From Micropepsaceae bacterium (lineage in GTDB: Bacteria; Pseudomonadota; Alphaproteobacteria; Micropepsales; Micropepsaceae): 5,663 nucleotides of DNA. Location: positions 1-5,663 of the forward strand of contig JANWHR010000218.1 in NCBI GenBank assembly GCA_025450355.1. The letters run 5' to 3'. Positions 1 to 5,663 of this stretch are shown here, one piece after another (position 1 is the stretch's first letter; each line of letters opens with the position of its first letter). The position numbers and the translations under genes were made by a program. Below the pieces are notes generated by a model, which saw only the letters and a list, made by a program, of their open reading frames with translations, was not told the DNA's origin and ran no database searches.

Positions 1-103
1 CAATATCGCCCTGGGTGGCGAAGGTATGCTCCGGCGCCGCCGCCATCGCCATCGGCGCGGCGAGCGCGGTAATGCAGGCTAAGACAACATATTTTGCACG
101 CAT
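1..103 (-). CDS. N-terminal fragment of an exported protein of unknown function
   Basis: Only the first 34 codons are in the window; the gene continues past position 1. The ATG at 103-101 has a strong Shine-Dalgarno sequence (AGGGAGGA on the minus strand, about 107-114). The translation opens MRAKYVVLACITALAAPM and has a typical Sec signal peptide: Lys/Arg near the start, a hydrophobic core over residues 5-17, and a likely cleavage site after an Ala-rich AMA motif near residue 20-22. The mature part begins APEHTFATQGDI. The product is therefore probably periplasmic or secreted. It lies 49 nt after the preceding exported protein, with no terminator visible in the gap, so the two are likely co-transcribed. 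The short mature start faintly recalls the opening of some exported glycoside hydrolases (family 35 beta-galactosidases), but about a dozen residues cannot support a name. Confidence 0.75.
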   Translation of the reverse strand, partial: MRAKYVVLACITALAAPMAMAAAPEHTFATQGDI

Positions 104-152
104 CGGGTCCTCCCTTTCTGCATAGGCACGAATAGCACGATCTGGCGGCGGA

Positions 153-998
153 TCAGAAATCCGGTGTTTTGGCCTGGGGAATGGGGTGACGTTTGTCGTA
201 GAACGGGCTGTTGAGGCCGTCTGCGCATGGCGCTTCCAGCAACGCCCCCTGATTGGAACGGCGGTAAATCTGCATTCCGGACCAGGGCGTGTTAAAGGCG
301 CCGGGATCGTCCACCGTAAAGCTCACCTGCAGGCGGCGGCCGCCGTCCAGCAGCTTGTAGCGCTCGATCACATGCAATTGGGCGGTATGAGGCGTGCCGT
401 AGTCATCGACAAAAGTTTTGTCGTTCTGGGCGATCGTATCGACGACCAGCGTGTCGCCGCCCTCGTAGTGCCCAACGGATTCCCCGTACCAGGATAGCTT
501 TGGATTTCGCGAATGCGGCACGTCCAGGTAAATATGGCGGACCTGCGCATCCGCCTGATTCAGCATGACCACTTCTTTGGACGACTGGGCGAAATACAGC
601 GGTTCCAGACGGCCATAGACCAGGTAATCGGGCACGCCGCCGGGCACGCAACTGGTTCGCGCCCGAAACGGCTGAAGCCCGGCGAGCACCTCGTCGTTCG
701 ACTTTTTCATCTGCGCCACGACCCAGGGTTTCAGAATCGGATTTGACAGATCCGCGACGCGGAAGGTCACCTGTTTTCCGGCATCGTTGTTCGGCTGATA
801 GGGATGTGCACGGTCATAGGTGACCGGCGCGGGTCCGGACGGTGGCGCAATGAAATCGTCGCCGATTTTGACCCAGGCAACATTTGCTCCGGCAAAATCG
901 GGAATGGTGGCCGGCTTTTGTGCCTCTGCCGTTCCGGTGAGAATCACCGCGGCGCCACAGAGTGCGGCCGCGCAACCCAAGGACATGCGACTGATCAT
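153..998 (-). CDS. exported protein of unknown function ('PHSRNPKLSWYGES' family)
   Basis: The product is 281 residues from the ATG at 998-996. I chose this start because it places a Sec signal peptide at the N-terminus: MISRMSLG, a hydrophobic core at residues 7-22, and likely cleavage after TAEA at residue 26. An in-frame TTG at 1046 would add 16 polar residues ahead of it. The ribosome site is weak (a GGA 9 nt before ATG, inside the palindrome TGGAATTCCA at 1002-1011). Recognisable conserved blocks are PHSRNPKLSWYGES (161-174), HYEGGDTLVVDT (177-188), an Asp-Tyr-x-Thr-Pro-His-Thr block (199-205) leading into LHVIERY, and VDDPGAFNTPW (229-239). I recall such blocks in unnamed secreted proteins of Acidobacteria and Alphaproteobacteria, with no established function. 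Two mature cysteines (117 and 258) could form a disulfide. The many His, Asp and Trp residues in the conserved blocks suggest ligand binding or catalysis, which is inference. The stop is TGA. Confidence 0.85.
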   Translation of the reverse strand: MISRMSLGCAAALCGAAVILTGTAEAQKPATIPDFAGANVAWVKIGDDFIAPPSGPAPVTYDRAHPYQPNNDAGKQVTFRVADLSNPILKPWVVAQMKKSNDEVLAGLQPFRARTSCVPGGVPDYLVYGRLEPLYFAQSSKEVVMLNQADAQVRHIYLDVPHSRNPKLSWYGESVGHYEGGDTLVVDTIAQNDKTFVDDYGTPHTAQLHVIERYKLLDGGRRLQVSFTVDDPGAFNTPWSGMQIYRRSNQGALLEAPCADGLNSPFYDKRHPIPQAKTPDF

Positions 999-1070
999 GA
1001 CTGGAATTCCATTCTCCCGGCTCGGTGTGCCCAATCTATCGCGCAAACCCGGTCTGCTCCAGAGTTCCGT

Positions 1071-2480
1071 CTAAGCGGCCTGGGGTGATTCGGTTAGCCG
1101 GACGGCACTGACGCAGGCCGCAAGCACGGCAAATGCGACAGCCACCCACACGGCGCCAGCCGCGGATGCGCGTGCCAGCGCCAGCGCCGCAAGGGCCGCA
1201 CCCGATGTTTGTCCAAGCAATCGCGCCATCGCCTGCATGCCGCTCGCGCCGCCGCTGCGGTTTCGCGGGGCCGATGCCTGCAGCGCCCGGTTGTTGGGAG
1301 ACTGGTAGAGGCCAAATCCCGCACCGGCGAGGCACATGCGCCACGCCACATTGGCGGAATCACCGGCAGAATCAAGGACGGCCAGAGCCGCCAAACCGGT
1401 CGCGAATGCGAGCAACCCAATCAATCCGAGCAGGCCCGCGGGAAAGCGGTCCGACAGCCGTCCGGCAATGGGCGCAAGAATCGCCGTGCCAATTGGCCAT
1501 GGCGTCATCAGCAATCCGATCATCACGACGGAATAGCCGATCCGGTGAAGATGGAAGGGCAGGGCGACATAGGCGAGGGTTTGGGCGATGAAGGAACAGG
1601 TCGCTGTGCCGGCCGACAGCCTGAACATGGGAATGCGCAACAGATCGACCGGGAGCAGCGGCAAAGCCATTCGCATCTGCCGGCGCGCGAGCAGGACACC
1701 CGAAACCAGCATCAACAACGCTTCGGCCGTTTCGATCAAAGCGTCTCCGGGGCGGCTCAGGCCTTCCAGGAAGGCGATCAGCATGCCGAAAAAGATTGCG
1801 CTGAGGATCGCGCTAAGGGCGTCAAAACCATGACTCGCGCGAGGCGTTTCCGGCAACGCGTAGATTCCAAGCGCAACGGCCATAATGGTGATCGGCACGT
1901 TGATCGCAAACAGCCATTGCCACGGCGCCACCGCGAGAACCGCACTGGCAATCGTGGGTCCCGCCGCGGCGGAAACCGCGATCACAAAAGCATTGATTCC
2001 AATCCCGTGGCCTAACCGGTTGACCGGATGAATGAAGCGGACAAGCGCCATATTCACGCTCATGACGCCGGCCGCGCCGAGCCCCTGGATCACTCGCATC
2101 GAGGTCAGCATGAAGAGCGATTGCGACAGCGCGCAACCGAGCGAGGTCATTCCGAACAGGAGCAGTCCGGCCAGGTAAATGCGTTTGTATCCCAGGATAT
2201 CTCCCACGGATGCAAGCGGCAGCAGGGACAGCATGATCGCCGTCTGGTAGGCATTGACGATCCATACCGAGGCGGAAGCATCAATATGCAGGTCTGAGCC
2301 AATGGCCGGCAACGCTACATTCAGGATCGTCTGGTCGATGACCGTCATGAAGATCGCGAGGCAAACGGTCAGAACTGCCCAGCGGCGCTGGCGTGGCGGC
2401 AGCCCGTCACGGGCTACGGAAAACTTGTTCAACGGTTCTTCCGAATAGTGTGTGGGGCGCGGAATAGCGCCGAATCTCAC
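1071..2480 (-). CDS. DHA2-type (EmrB/QacA) major facilitator drug/H+ antiporter
   Basis: The 469-residue inner-membrane protein has the hydrophobic pattern of a 14-helix DHA2 transporter. TM1 carries the signature VIDQTILNVALP (residues 48-58) with Asp49, as in QacA/EmrB. WIVNAYQ (73-79) opens TM2. Motif A appears as GDILGYKR (93-100) in the 2-3 loop, and motif B as RVIQGLGAA (129-137) in TM4 with Arg129. The antiporter motif C is the Gly-Pro pair 174-175 in TM5. A second loop motif, GRLSDRF (340-346), marks the C-terminal half. The expected role is proton-driven export of a drug or metabolite; the substrate cannot be read from the sequence. The GTG start at 2480-2478 is supported by GGTGGA 5 nt upstream and leaves a 15-nt gap after hisI, so co-transcription is likely. 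The N-terminal tail of about 33 residues is polar and cytoplasmic. The stop is TAG at 1071-1073. No partner membrane-fusion (EmrA-like) gene is present. Confidence 0.93.
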   Translation of the reverse strand: MRFGAIPRPTHYSEEPLNKFSVARDGLPPRQRRWAVLTVCLAIFMTVIDQTILNVALPAIGSDLHIDASASVWIVNAYQTAIMLSLLPLASVGDILGYKRIYLAGLLLFGMTSLGCALSQSLFMLTSMRVIQGLGAAGVMSVNMALVRFIHPVNRLGHGIGINAFVIAVSAAAGPTIASAVLAVAPWQWLFAINVPITIMAVALGIYALPETPRASHGFDALSAILSAIFFGMLIAFLEGLSRPGDALIETAEALLMLVSGVLLARRQMRMALPLLPVDLLRIPMFRLSAGTATCSFIAQTLAYVALPFHLHRIGYSVVMIGLLMTPWPIGTAILAPIAGRLSDRFPAGLLGLIGLLAFATGLAALAVLDSAGDSANVAWRMCLAGAGFGLYQSPNNRALQASAPRNRSGGASGMQAMARLLGQTSGAALAALALARASAAGAVWVAVAFAVLAACVSAVRLTESPQAA

Positions 2481-2485
2481 GCCCG

Positions 2486-2491
2486 TCCACC
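2486..2491 (-). promoter_or_regulatory. ribosome binding site supporting a GTG start
   Basis: On the minus strand GGTGGA lies 5 nt before the GTG at 2480-2478, within the 15-nt gap after the hisI TAA. It supports the GTG as the start of the DHA2 transporter. Confidence 0.6.
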
Positions 2492-2495
2492 GGAC

Positions 2496-2873
2496 TTACG
2501 CGTCGCCGGGATTGTCACCCAGAACGCGGAAGAAACAGGTTGCTGCACCGGTGTGACAGGCCGGGCCGGTCTGATCCACTTTCAGCAGCAGTGTGTCGCC
2601 ATCGCAATCAAGCCAGGCTTCGACCAGGCGTTGCGTATGGCCGCTGGTTTCTCCCTTGCGCCACAATTGCTGCCGCGAGCGCGACCAATAGGTCACATCA
2701 CCGGTCGTCAGCGTGCGGCGCAGTGACTCTTCGTTCATCCAGGCCAGCATGAGGACGGCGCCGGATCGTGCATCCTGCGCGACCGCCGGCACCAGACCGC
2801 CGCTGTCATAGTTGACAGCCGCAAGAAATTCGTCGGTCGAAAGCTGATTTCGATCTACTGAACGATCACTCAA
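2496..2873 (-). CDS. hisI: phosphoribosyl-AMP cyclohydrolase HisI
   Basis: This cytoplasmic enzyme (EC 3.5.4.19) opens the purine ring of 1-(5-phosphoribosyl)-AMP, the third step of histidine biosynthesis. Counting from a TTG start at 2873, the 125-residue product carries the family blocks AQDARSGAVLMLAWMNEESL (32-51), a GDVTYWSRSR block, LWRKGETSGHTQ (70-81), DCDGDTLLLKV (89-99) and ACHTGAATCFF (105-115). The three zinc-ligand cysteines are Cys90, Cys106 and Cys113, with the 16- and 7-residue spacing known for the family. The DCDGD acidic cluster fits the second metal site. There is no HisE domain, so it is the monofunctional form. An in-frame GTG at 2906 would give 136 residues but lacks a ribosome site, and its added segment (AGGRARERSD) does not look conserved. 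The TTG has AGAGAGAGG 6 nt upstream. The stop is TAA at 2498-2496. Function is near certain; the start is moderately certain. Confidence 0.95.
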   Translation of the reverse strand: MSDRSVDRNQLSTDEFLAAVNYDSGGLVPAVAQDARSGAVLMLAWMNEESLRRTLTTGDVTYWSRSRQQLWRKGETSGHTQRLVEAWLDCDGDTLLLKVDQTGPACHTGAATCFFRVLGDNPGDA

Positions 2874-2879
2874 GTCCGA

Positions 2880-2888
2880 CCTCTCTCT
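2880..2888 (-). promoter_or_regulatory. ribosome binding site supporting a TTG start of hisI
   Basis: On the minus strand AGAGAGAGG is followed by TCGGAC and then TTG at 2873-2871. This is good Shine-Dalgarno spacing. The alternative GTG at 2906 has only GC-rich palindromic sequence upstream. Confidence 0.6.
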
Positions 2889-2900
2889 GGCCCGCCCTCC

Positions 2901-2922
2901 TGCCACCGGCGCGCCGGCGGCA
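2901..2922 (-). other. GC-rich hairpin in the gap before hisI
   Basis: The only sizeable hairpin in the window lies in the 78-nt gap between the 99-residue protein gene and hisI. It contains the perfect 12-nt palindrome CCGGCGCGCCGG (2906-2917). On the transcribed (minus) strand it reads TGCCGCCGG, loop CGCG, CCGGTGGCA: a 9-bp stem with a single G-U wobble. On the plus strand the wobble would be an A-C mismatch, which fits an RNA structure read from the minus strand. No T-run follows, so it is not a classic intrinsic terminator. It could be a weak terminator, an attenuation element, an RNA processing or stability element, or chance in GC-rich DNA. The AGGAGGG directly downstream starts at the 3' arm and is not suitably spaced from any start codon. 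Confidence 0.5.
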
Positions 2923-2951
2923 AGGCGAGGGTGGACGTGTGAGCCTCCGAA

Positions 2952-3251
2952 TCAGGCGCGGACACCGTGAAAGGACTGGGTCCCGAACGGTCCCAGTTTC
3001 ACCGAGCCCGTCATGCGGTCGCCCTGCACGGTGCCGGTGAATTCCAGGGTCAGTGCCATGGGCTTGGTGATCGACGCTTTCCAACTGACTTGATCGCCCG
3101 AGATTTTGCCCTCCTCGATCGGGCGCTCATCCCCGCTGGCGGCGCCCTGGGTTCCGGAAAGCGAATCCCCCTGGGCCGTAAGATCGAGGGTGCTTTGCTG
3201 CGCGCCCAGGGGCGTGTTGATGGTCAGTTGCCATTTGCCGTCCGCCGCCAT
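2952..3251 (-). CDS. small beta-rich protein of unknown function with an internal repeat
   Basis: The protein has 99 residues, no signal peptide and no membrane segment, so it is probably cytoplasmic. I do not recognise a named family. The sequence alternates polar and hydrophobic residues in short segments separated by Gly/Asp turns, suggesting about eight beta strands. The two halves look alike. Half one has Trp7, then LTI, Pro14-Leu15, LDLT (22-25), QGD (27-29) and LSGT (31-34). Half two has Trp57, then ASI, Pro64-Met65, LEFT (69-72), QGD (76-78) and MTGS (80-83). This suggests a duplicated four-strand unit closing into a small barrel or sandwich, which would favour a binding role over catalysis; that is inference. 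The ATG directly follows the TGA of the upstream lyase gene, and its ribosome site AGGGAG is inside the last lyase codons, so translation is probably coupled. The stop is TGA at 2954-2952. Confidence 0.85.
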   Translation of the reverse strand: MAADGKWQLTINTPLGAQQSTLDLTAQGDSLSGTQGAASGDERPIEEGKISGDQVSWKASITKPMALTLEFTGTVQGDRMTGSVKLGPFGTQSFHGVRA

Positions 3252-4409
3252 TCATTTCTCCCTATTGACCCTGTTCAGGCGCTCGAATCCGGCCGCGAGA
3301 TCGGCTTTCAGATCGTCGACGTCCTCCAGCCCGATATGGAGCCGCACCAGTGGCCCTTCCAGTGCCGGCGGAAAATTCCGGCGAAAATGCGCCACTATGA
3401 TCAGGCTTTCAAAGCCGCCCCAGGAAACGCCGAGGCCGAAATGCTGCATGCCGTTCATCATCGCTGAAATGGCGTCCTCGTTCACCGGATTCAGGACGAC
3501 GGAAAACAGGCCGCAGGCGCCGGTGAAATCGCGCCGCCACAGTTCGTGACCCGCATCATTGTGCAGGGGTGGATAGATCACGCGGGCAACTTCGGGGCGC
3601 GAAGTCAGCCAGGTTGCAATCTCGGTCGCACTCTCCTGATGCTGTCTCAGCCGTACGGCGAGCGTGCGCAAACCGCGTTGCGCAAGATAGGCCTCATCGG
3701 CCGCTGCGCACAGGCCAAGGATTCCGTGTGTTTCGACGAGTGCTTTGCGCCAGGCTTCATTGGCCGTCACCACGCCCATCAGAATGTCGGAATGGCCGCC
3801 AATATATTTCGTCGCCGAATGCAGCGACAGGTCAACGCCATGCCCCAGCGCATCGAAATGCAGCGGCGTTCCCCAGGTGTTGTCCATGGCCACCGCGATG
3901 CCGTGCCGGTGGGCTGCCGCGGCAATCGCAGGCACATCCTGGACTTCGAGGGTCAGCGAACCCGGGCTTTCCAGATAAACGGCCCTGGTATTCGGGCGAA
4001 ACAGGGATGCAATCCCGGCGCCTATCCGTGGCTCGAAAAACTCCGTCACAATGCCGTAGCGTTTGCCGAGTTTTTCGCAAAACACGCGCGTTGGATCGTA
4101 CACGGAATCGGTGACCAGGATGTGGTCGCCCGCGCCGCAAACCGTCAGAATGGCAAGCGTACATGCCGCAAGTCCGGATGGCGTCAACACCGTTCGTGCG
4201 CCGCCTTCGAGATCGCAGATCGCCTGTTCGAGCCCGCGGGTGGTGGGTGTGCCGCGACGGGCATAGGTATAGGCTGCCGAACCGTCGTGCATCGTTTCCA
4301 GATCGGGAAACAGAAAGGTTGACGCACGGTACACGGGTACATTCACGGCCCCCGCGTGCAATGCCGGTGCCCGCCCGCCCTCTACAATTTTTGTCCGCTT
4401 GCGCGCCAT
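3252..4409 (-). CDS. metC: cystathionine beta-lyase (MetC type)
   Basis: This 385-residue PLP enzyme of the Cys/Met metabolism family probably cleaves cystathionine to homocysteine, pyruvate and ammonia (EC 4.4.1.13) in methionine synthesis. Visible sites are YARRGTPTT (49-57; Tyr49 and Arg51 match the residues that reach the PLP phosphate of the neighbouring subunit), TPSGLAA (76-82), Tyr104 in SVYDPTR (ring stacking), Asp176 in AMDNTWG (pyridine nitrogen), and SATKYIGGHSD (198-208) with the Schiff-base Lys201. Near the C-terminus, SWGGFESL (329-336) and RLHIGLED (356-363, Arg357 for the substrate carboxylate) are typical of the bacterial beta-lyase branch, not of gamma-synthases or gamma-lyases. 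Length is normal. The ATG at 4409-4407 has AGGA 7 nt upstream and lies 3 nt after the peptide-transporter stop. Related side activity on cystine or other beta-substituted amino acids is possible. Confidence 0.93.
   Translation of the reverse strand: MARKRTKIVEGGRAPALHAGAVNVPVYRASTFLFPDLETMHDGSAAYTYARRGTPTTRGLEQAICDLEGGARTVLTPSGLAACTLAILTVCGAGDHILVTDSVYDPTRVFCEKLGKRYGIVTEFFEPRIGAGIASLFRPNTRAVYLESPGSLTLEVQDVPAIAAAAHRHGIAVAMDNTWGTPLHFDALGHGVDLSLHSATKYIGGHSDILMGVVTANEAWRKALVETHGILGLCAAADEAYLAQRGLRTLAVRLRQHQESATEIATWLTSRPEVARVIYPPLHNDAGHELWRRDFTGACGLFSVVLNPVNEDAISAMMNGMQHFGLGVSWGGFESLIIVAHFRRNFPPALEGPLVRLHIGLEDVDDLKADLAAGFERLNRVNREK
3258..3263 (-). promoter_or_regulatory. ribosome binding site inside the 3' end of metC
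   Basis: AGGGAG on the minus strand is formed by the last Arg and Glu codons of metC. It lies 6 nt before the ATG of the 99-residue protein, with the metC TGA between them (AAATGA then ATG). The layout fits termination-reinitiation coupling. Confidence 0.65.
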
Positions 4410-4412
4410 CGT

Positions 4413-5663
4413 CTATTCCTGTGCCAACCGCCTCAGCGGGTTTGCAAATAGCAGAACGCCCGCGCCGGATGCCGCGGCGATGGCCGCAATCAACAGAAAG
4501 AATTCCGGCTTTCCGATGCTGCTCCACCACGAGCCCAGCCAGCCTTGCAGAAAGCCCCCACCAAGAAAATTGGGAATGAACCCCACCGCCATCATGGTTG
4601 AAACCAACTGCGGTGGCGAGGCTTTGGAATAAAGCGACAGACTTACGGGTGAGAGATAAAGCTCGCCCAGCGTCAGCACGGCGAAATAGCCCATTAGCCA
4701 CATCCAGCTTGCCTTGCCCGCAGGGCCTGCAAGGGCCGCGGCAACCGCCATGATGACATTGGCTACGGCCATGCACAGACAGCCGATGATCATTTTATTC
4801 GCGGTCGTTGGTTCGCTTCTTCGCGATGCCTGCCTGCGCCAGAGCGACACCACAAACGGCGTGAAGGCAAAAATCATCAGCGGATTGACGGACTGAAACC
4901 AGGTCACATCGATCTGTCCACGCCAGAACAGCAGATTGACGCTGCGGTCGGTATTGTCCGCGGCCCACAAGGCAATCGTGTTGCCCTGCTGTTCGTAACA
5001 GGCCCAGTAGAGCGTTAGCGGCAGGATCAGCAGGATCAGCCACAGTACCGACTGGCGCTCGTTTGTCGTCAAAGGCGGTTCCACGGCATGTGCGGCTTTG
5101 GTACGGGTCAGCTCGTCTTCCGGCAGCGTCTTCAGACCCGGCAGATAAACCGCAAGCGCGATCAGCATGCCCACTCCGGCCGCACCGAACCCGTAATGCC
5201 AGCCGATATTTTCGCCCAGCGACCCACAGATCAGCGGTGACAGAAAGGCGCCGAGATTGATCCCGACGTAGAAAATCGAATAGGCGCGGTCGCGCCGGTG
5301 ATCGCCGGGCGCATAGAGCGAACCGACCTGGCTGGACGTGTTCGGCTTGAAAATGCCGACGCCGATCACCAGCAGAAACAGCGCCGGAAACAGTAACGAT
5401 TCGAAAGCCATCATGAAATGGCCAAAGGCCATCAGCAAAATACCGAGAACCACCACGCGCTTTTGGCCTAGCGCACGATCCGCGAGCCAGCCACCCAGCA
5501 ATGGTGTGAAATACACAAGACCCGTGTACATGCCGTAGAGCAGCGACGACAGCGGCTGAATCGCCAGGGGGCCGGTGAAGAATTCAATGACCGACCTGAT
5601 CGCCGGGAATCCCCAGACATGTTCGACATGACCCGGCAGCAGCAGATAGCGCGTGAGGTAGAG
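4413..5663 (-). CDS. POT/PTR2 family proton-coupled peptide transporter, N-terminus outside the window
   Basis: The frame stays open to the window edge, giving 416 visible residues. The first ATG in view (5531) is internal: the preceding 44 codons read LYLTRYLLLPGHVEH and onward, which fits the end of TM1 and the following loop of this family. Roughly the first 20-35 residues, with the ExxERFxYYG proton-site motif, are missing. Visible family motifs (numbered from the first visible residue) are GGWLADRALG (57-66), GHFMMA (81-86), GIFKPNTSS (103-111) with the conserved Lys106, FYVGINLGA (131-139), YEQQGNT (223-229) with the Glu-Gln pair of TM7, and GELYLSPV (333-340) with the conserved Glu334. 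The product should be an inner-membrane symporter that takes up di- and tripeptides with protons. It is the first gene of the visible cluster; its TAG (4415-4413) is 3 nt before the metC ATG. The promoter is outside the window. Confidence 0.93.
   Translation of the reverse strand, partial: LYLTRYLLLPGHVEHVWGFPAIRSVIEFFTGPLAIQPLSSLLYGMYTGLVYFTPLLGGWLADRALGQKRVVVLGILLMAFGHFMMAFESLLFPALFLLVIGVGIFKPNTSSQVGSLYAPGDHRRDRAYSIFYVGINLGAFLSPLICGSLGENIGWHYGFGAAGVGMLIALAVYLPGLKTLPEDELTRTKAAHAVEPPLTTNERQSVLWLILLILPLTLYWACYEQQGNTIALWAADNTDRSVNLLFWRGQIDVTWFQSVNPLMIFAFTPFVVSLWRRQASRRSEPTTANKMIIGCLCMAVANVIMAVAAALAGPAGKASWMWLMGYFAVLTLGELYLSPVSLSLYSKASPPQLVSTMMAVGFIPNFLGGGFLQGWLGSWWSSIGKPEFFLLIAAIAAASGAGVLLFANPLRRLAQE

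Noticed and set aside
970..998. Lipoprotein signal (Cys9 or Cys14) in the 281-residue exported protein
   Set aside because: The residues before each cysteine do not fit a lipobox, and both positions are too early in the signal peptide. Signal peptidase I cleavage after TAEA fits better.
999..1046. TTG-initiated extension of the 281-residue exported protein by 16 residues
   Set aside because: It would put a polar stretch before an otherwise standard signal peptide, so the ATG at 998 is preferred.
999..1070. Possible promoter or terminator in the 72-nt gap after the DHA2 transporter
   Set aside because: A TTGCGC element is present on the minus strand, but no matching -10 box lies at proper spacing. 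No stable hairpin with a T-run is visible. The 10-nt palindrome TGGAATTCCA at 1002-1011 is too short and too close to the start codon to call an operator.
1209..2015. Long plus-strand open frame (268 codons) antisense to the DHA2 transporter
   Set aside because: The translation is dominated by Arg, Gln, His and Gly with no domain-like pattern. It mirrors the membrane-protein codons on the other strand, which often leave an antisense frame open in GC-rich DNA.
3546..4322. Plus-strand open frame of 258 codons antisense to metC
   Set aside because: The minus strand here encodes an intact PLP enzyme with all catalytic residues. The antisense product has low-complexity, Arg/Gly/Cys-rich composition and no recognisable motif.
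3832..4776. Minus-strand open frame of 314 codons bridging metC and the peptide transporter
   Set aside because: It is out of frame with two well-supported genes and spans their junction. Its translation is rich in Arg, Gly and Cys, as expected of an off-frame reading.

Overview
The window is GC-rich, densely coded bacterial DNA. All seven genes lie on the minus strand, so transcription runs from high to low coordinates. Gene content (a monofunctional HisI, a MetC-type cystathionine beta-lyase, a POT peptide symporter, a DHA2 drug/H+ antiporter and exported proteins of the 'PHSRNPKLSWYG' type) and codon use suggest a free-living Gram-negative bacterium. An alphaproteobacterium is my best guess, but this is family-level inference and not a firm placement.

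Layout in transcription order. From 5663 to 4413 is the 3' part of a POT/PTR2 proton-coupled peptide transporter whose N-terminus lies beyond the window. From 4409 to 3252 is a complete cystathionine beta-lyase starting 3 nt after the transporter stop. From 3251 to 2952 is a 99-residue unnamed beta-rich protein whose ATG directly follows the lyase TGA. A 78-nt gap with a strong GC-rich hairpin leads to hisI, which probably uses a TTG start at 2873 and ends at 2496. Fifteen nucleotides later a GTG opens a 14-TM DHA2-type major facilitator transporter (2480 to 1071). A 72-nt gap precedes a signal-peptide-bearing unnamed protein (998 to 153). After 49 nt comes the start of a second exported protein (103 to 1), cut by the window edge.

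Spacing suggests one long transcription unit, or two units separated at the hairpin near 2910. The upstream half has an amino-acid theme: peptide uptake, then the homocysteine-forming step of methionine synthesis, with histidine biosynthesis (HisI) downstream. The antiporter and the two exported proteins have no obvious metabolic link to it and may only be co-transcribed. No RNA gene, mobile element, CRISPR array, large repeat or defence system was seen, and no non-coding stretch exceeds 78 nt. The least explained items are the 99-residue protein, which looks like an internally duplicated half-barrel, and the pair of exported proteins at the low-coordinate end.
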